Below, one piece after another: positions 12,838-24,500 of a stretch of 64,000 nucleotides of DNA. A program made the translations under genes and the position numbers. The notes below the pieces were generated by a model. That model searched no databases and was not told the DNA's origin. It saw only the letters and a list, made by a program, of their open reading frames with translations. Source of the stretch: Phoebastria nigripes. Its lineage: Eukaryota; Chordata; Aves; Procellariiformes; Diomedeidae. Every line of letters begins with the position of its first letter. Position 1 is the stretch's first letter. The stretch lies in NCBI GenBank assembly GCA_035582835.1, contig JAYKAV010002955.1, positions 2,715,632 to 2,779,631 on the forward strand, in the 5' to 3' direction.

Positions 12838-13687
12838 AGGATTGCAAGCTACAGCAAGAAAGAAAGAAAACACTGTTGCATTGGGACATACCAGCCTTAG
12901 AATATTATATGATGGTTTGGGCATTTTTTCTGATGGGTTGGGAAAAAGTGCCAAAAACTTTCTGGTAAAAGCAATGTTTGCACCCCAGCCTCCTGTTTCA
13001 TTGATTGTTTGCTTTGCATGAAGGCAGTTCTGTGAAGAAAAGGGTCAAACACAATATTAATTTTCTAGCTTTTAATAATTTTAACTACCTTTCTTAGTTA
13101 GGAGTGAATTTTTGGTGTGGGGGAGAATTCAAGTCTAATCCATTGGTTGTTGGTGCTGGGAAAAATAACTGGTACAAAGCAATTTTATCTTTATTTCTGC
13201 AGCTTATATTTTTGATCTTGGTAAGTACAAGTCTAATTTTCCTTTTGTTTAGGGGAGGGGAAGGAGTGGATGTCTCTCATCTCTTCAAATTCCTCTCTGG
13301 CCTTTAAAAACAACTGACCTGATATATTCGCCACATTCTCCCTTCAACAAAACTGGGCTAACAATAAGTCCTTCTGGGCTGAGCTTGCAGATCTATGTAT
13401 TCAAGTTTCAGCTGGCAAGTAATGTAAAACAAAGTGGACTGTGTTATCTGAAAAGTAATACTCATGACTGCTGGTAAAGTGAAATGATAGGAAGGTTTTC
13501 AGGCTGCATGACTTCCTTATACTTAGCTGCCCCAGATAAGGCTTTTATGGTTCTTCACTTCGTAAGAGTCGGTTCACAGCTGGAGACACTTAACCAACTT
13601 TAGTTACTGGCATTGACGCTGGAGAGTCTCTGCAATTTCAGTATGTCAGAATACCCTGCTAAATCTTCTGGGACAAAATCAGTGCTC

Positions 13688-13965
13688 TCACTTTTGGCCT
13701 TCCCACTGCTTGTTCAGACTCTCAAGCACTTTCAACACGTGAGCCATGTGAAGGGGCTGAGCTGACACAAGGGACAATGGGGAGAAATCAAAACACATTG
13801 CCAGCGATGGCAGCCACCTCATCGCATCCTGTTCCACAGCTGAGTCAAAGGTTATGTCAGGCTTCATTTGCCGCTTAATTAAAAAATCTCGCACAGGTCC
13901 TATCTGTGACAGTAAGAGCAATGTAGCATGAGTGCTAATTCTAATTGAATTTTCAGGCTTATGAA
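13688..13965 (-). other. Unassigned 77-codon open frame overlapping a possible conserved element
   Basis: A minus-strand frame runs from 13921 to 13688 without a stop. It has fewer low-complexity residues than its neighbours and mixed charged and hydrophobic residues. I recognise no domain, and no splice or Kozak context convinces me. The same stretch is richer in CpG than its surroundings (CACGTG at 13737, GCGATGG, CCGC, TCGC). It carries TTAATTAA at 13875-13882 and TCTAATTGAAT near 13940, which are homeodomain-type core motifs. It may be a conserved regulatory element rather than an exon. Both readings are inference; a cross-species alignment would separate them by codon-like versus block-like conservation. 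Confidence 0.2.
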
Positions 13966-15703
13966 GTTGAAAGAGGAGTGAAATGTGTAGAGACTTCTAT
14001 CGGCCCTTATTAGCTGAAAGACCCTGTCACTGGGGACTCTCTGTTATGCAGAGGAGGGCAGTTCAGCTTCCCCTGGTGCCTCAGTGTCAGGTTTGTGAGG
14101 CACAACCATCTGAACCAAATGAGACCATGCTAAATCATGCTAAAGAAACATTAAATTAATCACCTATTTCAAGGCCTAAGACCCATCGGTATTAGAAAGG
14201 GATTTATTTACACTTTAGAAACCTTTTGTCAAGATTCCAATAAAGAAAATATGTGTTGTCCCAGAAGGATAGTCTGCTTTCCTTTCCTCATTTTTCTTCA
14301 TGTTAAGTGGGGTGAAATCTTGAGCTTTGAATATATATATAAGTATGTATCAATTCTAATTCATTCAATGTTGAATAGTTCAACACTTGAGTTCTGACAA
14401 ACACTTAAACTCACTAACTTTCCATTATGACCGTGTATCTAATTTTATCACAGAAAAATTTATTCAGTGTTTCTCTACATTGTGCAGATAGCTTGACAAA
14501 GTGCCCACCTGAACATGGTTGTGTAAAAATAAAAATAATTGGTTTTGTGCAAATTTCATGAGCCAAGCTGCCAAACCAGATTTTTTAAATGGATAGATTG
14601 CTTAACTTTATTCATATATCTTATGATAATTTCCCTTTCCTAAAGTATAAAAATGACAAATGTGAGTGTTTTGTGGTCTTTTTTCTCTCCTCAGATCTTT
14701 GATTTGGAAGTGAATTTAAGCTCTAGAAATTAGTAAGGGCTTAAGGATAACAGAATTTGCACCTGAATCTAGGCTGTAGAGTAAGAACATGCAAGTGTCA
14801 CTACAGACAAAATTGAAAGATGCTATTTCTACCTCGCCTTTCCATGTGGTTTAGAAATCTTGCCCCGTTGCTGCAACGGGCTCCATACTGAAGTCAACAG
14901 GGTCATACATGGAAATGGAAGACCAGACATATTGAAAAACCTGTGCGATTGTGGCTTTGATGAGAAGAGAGGCTCTAGATGTAAAAATCTCAGAGCTCAT
15001 GGAATTGTTTCATTCTGTGTGTTTCTGTTGTGGTTCTTCATCTGTGTAATTCCTATATGATCCTTTACTTGTGGAATCTGTAGAACAGGCTCAGTAAAAA
15101 TAAGACATGATCTCTAGCTTGTCAGTGATTATCTGGAAGAAGAATACAGAGAATCTGGAAAACATCCAATGAAAACAAATTATGAAAAAGAAGACTTGGG
15201 AAATAAGCTACACCCTTTTTTTACAGCACTAGAAACTAACTATTTACTAATAACTTTATTATGCTTGTTTACTGCTCCCTAGTGCTTAATTATTATTTTT
15301 AGGGATTTAGGCTTTATTTCATCATTTTAACATAACAACTGTCGCTTGAGTTGAAGAAACAGAAAGGATAGAATCTGCAATACACAGCGTACAGCTGGTT
15401 GAACTGTTCACAGCAAATAATTTACTGGCTCAGTTAAGCCTTATTATCTCTTTGAAAATTGTCCAGAAACAGACTTTGATTATTATGAAATTGTTAATTA
15501 CTCAAAATTGTTTGACAAACATTTTACAGAAACAGAGTCCAACTTATGGGCTGGTCTCAAGCTGTCTGTTATTCACCACCCTGAGCTCCTGTAATGTGCT
15601 GGTGGGACAAATACAATCTCTAGTTGTTTAGATGTAAGAAGTCAGCAGACGAGAAGCCAGTAGATGGTGCTCAAGGATGTGAAGCCAACTTCTGTGGTTT
15701 TAG

Positions 15704-15775
15704 GGAGGAAGAAAACGTGTTGCTAAGCACTGCAAATGTCTTTATTTGGCTGCATTTCGCATCTACGCTTAACAG
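15704..15775 (+). other. Possible 72-nt exon bounded by consensus splice sites
   Basis: A strong 5' splice site (ACAG|GTAAGT, donor at 15776-15781) is preceded 72 bases upstream by an AG at 15702-15703 after a T-rich run (TGTGGTTTTAG). One of the three frames is open across the segment, which is not significant at this length. No upstream or downstream partner exon is recognisable. It could belong to a non-coding transcript or be chance. Confidence 0.15.
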
Positions 15776-15781
15776 GTAAGT

Positions 15782-16275
15782 CCCCTAGTTCTTTGGCTTC
15801 CCACCTACCTGGTCTGAAATAATTGAAATGTTTGAGGAGTGGGTGCCGAGAGGTTGCTGGAGAGTTGTGTAAACTGTCTCTGTGAGCTCATGCTGCCAGG
15901 AATATTCACAGCACTGCTCTAGAGAGAAAAATCCCAGTGTGGAGGAAAGCTTAGGGAGAAGGGCAAACTTCATCCAAAGATCACAGTGCTCCCTTCTCTC
16001 CTTTCCTTTCCTTCTGCAGAGCTACTTTATTACAAAAATTCTCCTCATTTGTGTGATGACAGCAGCATCAATCTCTTCAGTCTTTGCCATATACACTTCA
16101 CTCAGTTCCTTCAAAACACTTCTACCAGTGATCATTGTCTAGGACTGATGTTCACACAATGTTACTCTTGTTTTTCCAAAAGACTTTTCCTTTTCAAAAA
16201 TTAGCATAACCAAATCTTCAGACATTTGTGCTAAGAACTTCCTCAGCTGTATGAATTCTTAATTGCCTTGTTGCT
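15782..16275. other. Non-coding stretch
   Basis: No repeat family or gene recognised. The short frames here (such as 15882-16142 on the plus strand) are leucine- and serine-rich readings of T/C-rich DNA. Confidence 0.55.
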
Positions 16276-16572
16276 AGCCTGAAAGATTTGGATTTGTTTA
16301 GTCTAAGCTAGAGAAGTCCAAAGGGAGATTTGGTAATAATCTTCCAGTACATAAGAGGTTGCTGCGAAGCAGGAGGCCATAAATTCTCCATGTCTACTCC
16401 ACATAGTGCAAGTTTTAACAGGCTTACGTTAAAGCAAGGGATACTCAGTCTGAACATTAAGAAAAACCTTCATAACTGCAAGGGTAATNAAGCATTGGAC
16501 TAGATTTCTGAGAGACTATCTCTATCAACGGTGATTTTTAAGCATAGACTAGGAAAACTGTGTCAGTTATAG
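16276..16572 (+). mobile_element. Old CR1 LINE relic (ORF2 C-terminus)
   Basis: Despite heavy decay, the conceptual reading keeps CR1 ORF2 landmarks in order: a DLFSLS motif at 16290-16307, GDLVIIFQYIRGC at 16325-16363, an 'SLNIKKNL'-like motif near 16448-16471, and a 'AISNALD'-like DNA tract (GGGTAATNAAGCATTGGACTA) before GAGACTATCTCTATC. The final untranslated tail and ATTCTATG repeats are not seen. Frame breaks and stops show that this copy is far older than the CR1 copies at 22.7 and 35.1 kb. Confidence 0.82.
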
Positions 16573-18497
16573 CACAAATAAAGTATATTCTGTTCTGGAG
16601 AATGTGTGTGCATATGTGTGTAGGTGATCTGGATGAGTTCTCAAAATCTATTCCATCCTAAATTCTGGTTTGCTCACCAAAGGTAGATTCCATTGGCTGT
16701 TTTTCATAGTTCTACAAATAGATTTTTTGATTATAAAATGTCGGCCAAACACTGGACCTATCCATATAGGCTTTTTGCCTGACACACCTCTGTTTATCAG
16801 TTTTCTTTTTAGTCCTATAAATATTCTGGATTTCCAGCTTTTGATAGGTAGGCAGGAGGCCTGCTCGTATGCATCAATACTCTCTGCTTTTTATGGAAAG
16901 AAGATAAAAGACACATAAAACATTAAGCCTGCAATTTGGTCACATGTATATTTCATAAAGGCAACTTACTGAGTAATAAATAGAAGGCTTTTGCAGGCTA
17001 TCTTTATGATACAAACTCCGTTTTGTGAGTGAAGTACTTGCGTTATTGATTTTAATAGAATTTTGCACAGTAAGGATAAATTGTGGTAATACTGCATGAT
17101 GCCGCATAAGAAGATGCAGCAGACTAAGTCTAAAACGGCGGTTGGTATATATTCTGTGACCAGAACACTGTTTTATGACCAACCNAGGCAGCAATTCCAT
17201 AACACACAAGGTCCAAGTGCAATAAACAGGGCTTTGGTATCATAGATTTCACCAGGACTTTGAGCAGTAGAAATATTTATGATGTTGAGTATTATAGTGG
17301 TATATTGCTTAGAAAACATGCAACAATAAGAAGAGGATTGTGTTTGCAGCAGCATTTTAGGAAAGTTGTGTTTTGCTCTGAGAAGCATACATCCACATTA
17401 TAACCTATGTCTAAATAACTTTGTGTTCCCATTACTGTTAACAGCTTCTTCCATATAATTTGTCCTGTTTTCTCCTTATAATGTGTTTTCCAAATTTAGG
17501 CATATGTGGGAGGCATGGAATGCATCTTCCTGTATATTTGGATACGGATAATGCCTACCTCAAAAAAAACCTGTTTTGTTTAGGGATTTACAAGTGATTC
17601 TTTGTGAGTTAAATAATAACGGATTGCTTCTGCATGGTAATTGTCCATTTGTATGCTCTCCACTCTCACTGTAAGCAAGATGTTTTGACTCAGCCCTTAA
17701 TGAAACTGAACTTAGTCCACAATGAAAGAAGATTCTGGTGGTATCCCTCTAGCTCTAGATGTCTCCAAATGATGCAGTGTCTTGTATACTAATGATACGT
17801 ATATAATGATATATAATATAATTAGACTTGGTTTTCATTTATGTCCCTTCCCATTACACTCTTAGCTGGAGCCAGATTAGTACACTTAATGTTCAAATTT
17901 CAACCACCTGTTGGTATTTGATTAGATTTCATTCAAAGTCAAAATCCACAAAGCAGCTGTGGTCTTAACAAATGGGCATTTTCTGTGCAGTGTTGCGCTG
18001 CAGAGAAATTCTGTAGGTAGACTGGGGTAATTTTGTATGTGAGTATGGAGAGGAAACCTGTGCTTATCACATCATGAAGCATGACGGCAGCACAGGCAAA
18101 AAGGACAATTCATCTTCAGTTACATTCTGGCTGTTGGACAAGGTGAGGAAAAGACTAAATGCTGATTAAAATACTGACTTGTATATATGTGTGTATATTT
18201 GTATGTTTATATATATGTATGCAAACAAATGTTTGTGTGCATTAAAAAAAAAAAAAGCTATGTTGGGACCTATGTATTCAATTTCATTTTACTGGAGTGC
18301 AAGATNAAGGCTGGTACAGCAAAGGTGTCGTGCTAGACTGAACAAAAGATTTGTAAGACTCTCTAGATGAAGGGGAGTGGAGTGCACAGATGTGTATTTT
18401 CAATCCTGTGTTATGTGTTCTAAAGCAAGCGCTGTTAAATGGAAAAACAGCTTGAATGAATTGCATAAGACAGGTGAAGAAAGAGAAGAGAAAATCA
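16573..18497. other. Non-coding stretch, no gene seen
   Basis: AT-rich, including an imperfect (TATG/TGTA)-rich run at 18180-18225 and a 13-base poly-A at 18244-18256. No gene or repeat family recognised. Confidence 0.6.
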
Positions 18498-18603
18498 GCC
18501 TCAGAGAAGTGAAGTGATTTACCCAAACTGATGCAAAAATTAGTGGCTAGGTCATTACTAGAACCCAGGTTTCCTAAATCTCCAGGCCACCCTGTCTTGT
18601 AAC
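18498..18603 (-). mobile_element. MIR-like SINE relic, minus strand
   Basis: On the plus strand the order is CAGCCTCAGAGAAGTGAAGTG, ATTTACCCAAACTGATGC, TAGTGGCTAGGTC, TAGAACCCAGGTTTCCTAA and CCAGGCCACCCTGTCTT. This mirrors the complement of the MIR core: gaggcacagagaggttaagt, cttgcccaaggtcac, agtggcagagc, aacccaggtctcctgac, ccaggccagtgctct. It is about 105 bases of an ancient insertion. Confidence 0.75.
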
Positions 18604-21600
18604 TGAGAAACAGCGATAGAAGTTAAACAATCTTGAGTGCCAAAGGATTTCTAATTCTGAACTGCTAGTCTATTAAAACAATAATTTTGCACATTAGGCA
18701 GACATATGGCAAAAAACATTCTGAGGAAAAGAAATTTTGCAGTAAAATTTGATTGAACCAGGCTTCTGTGTTCTTGGTTTTTAACTATTAATCTGGTTTG
18801 TTTTGTTTTGTTTTGCTTTTAGTGTTAATCATTTATGAGAAAAAAGGAGGGGAGGGAAAGAAAGAAAATTCTGAAGAAATAAACACTGAATTACTAGAAC
18901 ATGAAATTCCTGTGTATTTCAGCATGACTTGCTCATAGTGACAAAGTCTTCTACATTGCTGTTATAAACCTTATTTTTGTTTAATAAAGTTTGTACAATC
19001 TGTCAGTTTTTAAATTAACTGCATGACTGGCTCAGACTTCAGTCACGACACTTAAGACCATGTAACATAATCACTGGCTGTGAATGAGATACAGGGATGT
19101 GGAACTGGCAGAGACTGCAGGAAACGTGAAGGGAAAACTTGTCATTTTACTGACGAAACAAGACAGCAAAAATATATTCCTAAATAACGTCCCTACTGCT
19201 TTTCTTCTTTTTTTGAAAGGTATCTGTAAGATGGTTATTTACCTTCTTTTCCTTTTATCTTTCCATGAAGATATGGCTGTACATCTTTAGTTTGAGCTTT
19301 TGATAGTAATTTTTNACATTTATTCCAAATTGGTTTTCAATATTGTATGATAACACTGAAAAATTAGATCCTAAAATCAGAAGTTGTCACTCCATTTTCT
19401 GATGGAGAAGAAAAAAAAAAAAGCAAAAATAAAGACCTGTTTCTTCAGATGAGGTTGGTAGATTTGGTTTGTTAAAAAAAATCTAGAATTAGATGTGAAA
19501 ATAAAGTAATTAAAATATAAATAGTATAGAGTTGCCACATTCTTCTTTTCCTGATCTAATTAATGTGACTTTCCATACTGACTATGTTTGAATGGTTCAT
19601 CTATATTGAAATACAAATGCACGTAGACAGCTCCGGCTTGAGAAACCACAGCATATCACAGGCTCTATGCTACTAGGAGTTAATGAAAAAGTCTTTCTTT
19701 GAGACTAACTCTNTTCCCTGTCTACTTTAAGGTTGCATATGGCTAATCTGTACATCACAATAAGACCCTTAAGGTTTTCAGGTGGCAACAGATGTATTGC
19801 AACATCTTTTATGAATGTTAGGATTGCCTAAAGAGTTATCTGCTGATTCATTTGATTATAGACTGTTGTCTTTACGGGGCTCACTTAGCAGTCTGACAAG
19901 AATGTGGAATAAATTCTCGGAGAAATTACAGACCGTTGCATTCCTCGCTACTTTCTGCTTCAAGTGACAAGTGCACTTCTTTTTATATATATATTCCAAT
20001 CTGAAATTCTTTACTGCTGACAATTTTCACCCTGGGGAGAGGACGAGAAAACCAACCCGATAGATCTTAATCACGTTGCCCTAATGCAGCACTGGAAGGT
20101 GCTCAGACACAGCTGTGGACAACCTGGCAAAAAATCTGTGTGGGTCAAACTAAGCTAGAAAATGCACTGTCGAATGAAAGACAAACACAGTCTTTATGTG
20201 ACCAGCTGGGAAGCTTTCTGAATGGAGTCTGGTGGGCTACAGATTTCCTATTAGAACTTCCAGTTCATCGTACGGGATCCCGCAATACCAAAGCCTCTCT
20301 TCAGAAACCATTGCTCTAAGTTATGTATTGAGTTTTCTCCTTCTTAGGCTTTAATGAATGAAGGCTATGCTTAAAGAGAGGAAAAAAAACCCCAAACCAA
20401 GAACACAGAAACTACAGAATATGGTCTTAGAATTACAGTGATAAATAATTTTGATTGAAAGCATATTTATAGACTTTACTCTCTTCTCATTGGTGTTGGT
20501 ATAATCCAGGAATCACTGAACTTCACTGAGGAAGGAATAAGAACTTTTATTTTTTGGAAAATTGAAACCTTTTTCATCCACCTTTCAGCAGATGAGCAGG
20601 ATTAAAATTTTCGAAGCATGTTGAAAATACAGTTTATGAGAACTGACGGGCTAAATCCTCAGATGACATAAATCAGCTTACCTTCAGTGATTTCAGTAAA
20701 TACTGTGTTAATAAGAATGATATCAGATCACTGTGGAAAATAAGATAACACAAAGCAAAATATAAGACCACGCAATGTTTGTAGGAAAAACAATATGAGA
20801 TTACAGAACAGACATCTGTGGTTTAAGTGTTTCTTATATGGAGATCTCATCTCCGGACTGGAAGGAGTATATACACAAGACACTCTGAGATTAGTTCAAA
20901 ATATCTTCTGAATTCCTACTGGGAATTAACAATAAACCTTTTAAAAGACACAGCTAAGTCTTCTTAGTAACACAAGTAAGAAACTATCAAGATGAGAACA
21001 GTTAAAATTACCCTGGGGAGTTAGACAGGATGCTGGATTTTGCTAACATGCTGAAGGTAGAGAGGTGAGAGCATATCCTACCCTATACAAGAACATATGT
21101 TGAATGGAAATAATTTTGAAGAAGGTAACTTATTTTAGTTATATATGGCACAATTCATTTGTCTAAATGTAAGCATCTTATGCCATTTCAGATGCCCTGG
21201 GACATTAAACATATTTATGTTAGGCTGGTAGATAGGACAAAGCATGAAGAGGAGAGCTACTCTGGAGTGGCAGCTGCAGTCTGGGCAGGATGTCTATAGC
21301 ATCTCAAATGACATTAGAATCCTGTGTTTACGCAACTGCATTAATGCTCCAAGAAATCTGCTGTTTTCTTCACTGCAAATTAAAATTAGAAAAATGAATG
21401 CTACAGAAAATTATGTCATAACCATCTGTTTGTCCTCTTGCCCTTATCCTTCATGAGTTTAAGGTCTTTATTATATGAGAAAACTTTTTTTTTTTTTCAG
21501 GCTTTATCATGTACATGTTTGTTCCAGCTGGCCAAAAAATTTGCTGATCTGTCTATGGATAACTTTCTCCTACTTGAANGATCCTTGAGTATCATGAAGT

Positions 21601-22703
21601 CATTTAATCTCCTTAGAATTAGACTAGGTCATAAGAAAGACAATGGATGTGAGTGTCCTTGGGAATCAGTGAAGACATGTACCATCAGACATGGGAACAG
21701 TTAGTGTAATTTGAACAGCCTTTAGACTGCACTGACTTCTCNCAAAGGATCAAAAATAGTTCCATAATCAGCACGCTTTCCCTTAGAACTGCTTAGTTCA
21801 GGTTAGTTATATCCCTGGAAAACAATGACAGAAGAACCAAGGGATGGTCTCCAGCAGAATCCATTGCAAAGTCAAACATGGCCAGTACTGGATTAGAAAG
21901 AAATCTCAGACTGCATTTTGCCTGGTACCTTGTTCTTGCATCTGCAGAGGGTAGTATATTTCTATATAAGACCTCAGTGTCAATTGTGGAGAAACCATAA
22001 TATGACAATGTTATAAAAGCAACAGAAGATTTGCTACCACACCAGTAATGGGAGTTTATAGAAAANATAGCTCACTGAGGACATAACATTTGGCAGTATT
22101 AAAAGAACATGAAAACCAATATGGGATATGAATGCTTTAGTGGGTAATTTTTTCCTTGCTAAGTCTGAGCATTTAGATTTTTCAAGTCATGAGAATCCTG
22201 TGTCATGAAATAGGTATAAAAGTCAGAAAATAAAATTGCATATTGCCAAGATGGAAGATGGTTATGGTATATGAAAATACATTGTCCATTGGTTTGAAAT
22301 TTTCCTGGGTCCAGCTTTTAAAGCCTAATTTAAAACTTTCTCTAGAAATTTCATGATACTAACAGGGACGTAGGAGACACATCAGGTATCTTGACATGCG
22401 ATCACTACAACTGGCAAGGGCTGCTGAATACTAAGCAAAAGAAGGGAAATATATTGTTTACCCATGTCAGTACAGACAATTTAGAGTCTAAATTAGGCAT
22501 GATATAAAAATGAANGTATCCAAGCTGTGTGTCCAAAGGAATTTCCAATAGCAAATGTCCAAAAGATTAAATTACTCTAAGGAAATGTATGCATAATCCA
22601 CATACCCAAGAGTTGTTGCTAGTCTCAGCAAATGAAGTAAGTATTCTTCTTAAGAGAATGACACTTGCTGTAATTACTAATTGGGGGGCACTTCTACAGA
22701 GAG
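18604..22703. other. Non-coding stretch, no gene seen
   Basis: About 4.1 kb of AT-rich DNA. The open frames at 19084-19290, 21244-21456 and 21438-21704 are short, with no recognisable homology. No repeat family recognised. Confidence 0.6.
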
Positions 22704-22788
22704 TAGAATAGAATCATAGAATCATTAAGGTTGGAAAAGACCTCTAAGATCATCGAGTCCAACCATCAACCCAACACCACCATGCCCA

Positions 22789-23211
22789 CTAAACCATGTC
22801 CCTAAGCGCCTCATCTACACGTCTTTTAAATACTTCCAGGGATGGGGACTCCACCACTCCCCTGGGCAGCCTCTTCCAATGCTTAACCACTCTTTCAGTA
22901 AAGAAATTTTTCCTAATGTCCAATCTAAACCTCCCCTGGCGCAACTTGAGGCCATTTCCTCTTGTCCTATCACTAGTTCCTTGGGAGAAGAGACCAACAC
23001 CCACCTCGCTGCAACCTCCTTTCAGGTAGTTGTAGAGCNCGATAAGGTCTCCCCTCAGCCTTCTCTTCTCCAGACTAAACAGTCCCAGTTCCCTCAGCCA
23101 CTCCTCATAAGACTTGCTCTCCAGACCCTTCACCAGCTTCGTTGCCCTCCTCTGGACACGCTCCAGCACCTCAATGTCTGTCTTGTAGTGAGGGGACCAA
23201 AACTGAACACA
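22789..23211 (-). pseudogene. CR1 ORF2 fragment, C-terminal part after the RT domain
   Basis: This is the carboxy-terminal coding segment of the CR1 polyprotein (reverse transcriptase of LINE class), read without a stop from the gap edge at 23211 down to the natural terminator at 22789-22791. Visible landmarks are [39 protein letters not shown] and [20 protein letters not shown]. These match the same positions in the copy at 35.9-36.2 kb. One ambiguous base (23039) falls in it. It is separated from the RT core by the assembly gap and lies in a different frame as spaced in the assembly. No promoter or intact 5' end is present, so it is a dead fragment. Confidence 0.9.
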
Positions 23212-23607
23212 NNNNNNNNNNNNNNNNNNNNNNNNNNNNNNNNNNNNNNNNNNNNNNNNNNNNNNNNNNNNNNNNNNNNNNNNNNNNNNNNNNNNNNNNN
23301 NNNNNNNNNNNNNNNNNNNNNNNNNNNNNNNNNNNNNNNNNNNNNNNNNNNNNNNNNNNNNNNNNNNNNNNNNNNNNNNNNNNNNNNNNNNNNNNNNNNN
23401 NNNNNNNNNNNNNNNNNNNNNNNNNNNNNNNNNNNNNNNNNNNNNNNNNNNNNNNNNNNNNNNNNNNNNNNNNNNNNNNNNNNNNNNNNNNNNNNNNNNN
23501 NNNNNNNNNNNNNNNNNNNNNNNNNNNNNNNNNNNNNNNNNNNNNNNNNNNNNNNNNNNNNNNNNNNNNNNNNNNNNNNNNNNNNNNNNNNNNNNNNNNN
23601 NNNNNNN
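23212..23607. other. Assembly gap (396 N)
   Basis: A run of unresolved bases lies inside the CR1 RT region. The corresponding interval in the CR1 copy at 35.4-35.9 kb (from the PQG codons to the CxQLWSP codons) is about 456 bases, versus about 398 here, so the gap length is likely an estimate or the copy has a deletion. Confidence 0.98.
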
Positions 23608-24293
23608 GAGCCCTGGGGCGGGACACCGCTCGTGACTGGCCGCCAACNGGATTTCGCTCCATTCACCACAACTCTCTGGGTCCGGCCATCCAGCCAGTTT
23701 TTTACCCAGCAAAGAGTACACCTGTCTAAGCCGTGAGCCGCCAGCNTCTCTAGGAGAATGCTGTGGGAGACAGTGTCGAAGGCTTTACTGAAGTCCAGGT
23801 AGACCACATCCACAGCCTTTCCCTCATCCACTAGGCNGGTCACTTGGTCATAGAAGGAGATCAGGTTGGTCAAGCAGGACCTGCCTTTCATGAACCCATG
23901 CTGGCTGGGCCTGATCCCCTGGTTGTCCAGCACATGGCTTGTGAGCGCCCTCAAGATGACACACTCCATAATCTTCCCTGGCACCGAGGTCAGGCTGACA
24001 GGCCTGTAGTTCCCCGGATCCTCCTTCTGGCCCTTCTTGTAGATGGGTGTCACATTGGCAAGCCTCCAGTCATCCGGGTCCNCTCCCGTTAACCAGGACC
24101 GCTGATAAATGATGGANAGTGGCTTGGCAAGCTCCTCCACCAGCTCCCTCAGCACTCTCGGGTGGATCCCATCCGGCCCCATAGACTTGTGAGCGTCCAG
24201 GTGGTGTAGGAGGTCATTCACTGCTTCCTCTTGGATTATGGGGGGTTTATCCTGCTTGCCATCCCCGTCTTCCAGCTCAGGGGGCTGAATACC
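23608..24293 (-). pseudogene. CR1 ORF2 fragment, reverse-transcriptase fingers/palm part
   Basis: The frame is open on the minus strand from 24293 to the gap edge at 23608; upstream an in-frame TAG sits at 24294-24296. It covers the first RT blocks: [49 protein letters not shown] and VVYLDFSKAFDTVSH (first catalytic aspartate in LDFSKAFD), then WLDGRTQRVVVNG and TSGVPPQG. The last should read SGVPQG in LINE RTs; here an extra proline codon is inserted at about 23617-23622. The F/YADD catalytic box would lie in the gap and cannot be seen. The fragment is non-functional as assembled. Confidence 0.9.
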
Positions 24294-24500
24294 CTAAGGA
24301 TAACTGGTCTGACTATTAAAGACTGAGGCAAAGAAGGCATTAAGTACCTCAGCCTTTTCCTCGTCCTCGGTGGCAATGTTCCCCCCCCGTATCCAATAAA
24401 GGATATAGGTTCTCCTTGGCTCTATTTTTGTTGTTAATATATTTGTAAAAACTTTTTTTGTTGTCTCTTATGACAGTGGCCAGATTGCGTTCTAGCTGGG

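Larger units (their letters stand above)
11965..15703. other. Non-coding stretch, no gene supported
   Basis: AT-rich sequence. Apart from the hairpin at 12.8 kb and the unusual stretch at 13.69-13.96 kb (listed separately), I see no repeat family and no gene. Confidence 0.55.
22704..24500 (-). mobile_element. CR1 LINE with reverse-transcriptase region, 5'-truncated, gap inside
   Basis: The 3' end is at 22704 (complement of AGAATAGAATCATAGAATCA) with the typical tail (GGTTGGAAAAGACCTCTAAGATC complement). The 5' side stops near 24500 within the linker before the RT domain (NLATVIRDNKKSF-like reading at 24446-24484), so the endonuclease domain is absent. RT landmarks follow in order on the minus strand: KSMGPDGIHPRVL, a [14 protein letters not shown] block, [45 protein letters not shown], then TSGVPPQG at the gap edge. 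After the gap come CVQFWSPH, the [19 protein letters not shown] block and [15 protein letters not shown]. Divergence is low, so this is one of the younger TEs here. It cannot be mobile as assembled. Confidence 0.97.

Noticed and set aside
22879..23736. Plus-strand open frame across the gap
   Set aside because: Antisense to CR1 ORF2; much of its length is unresolved N, which counts as open by default.
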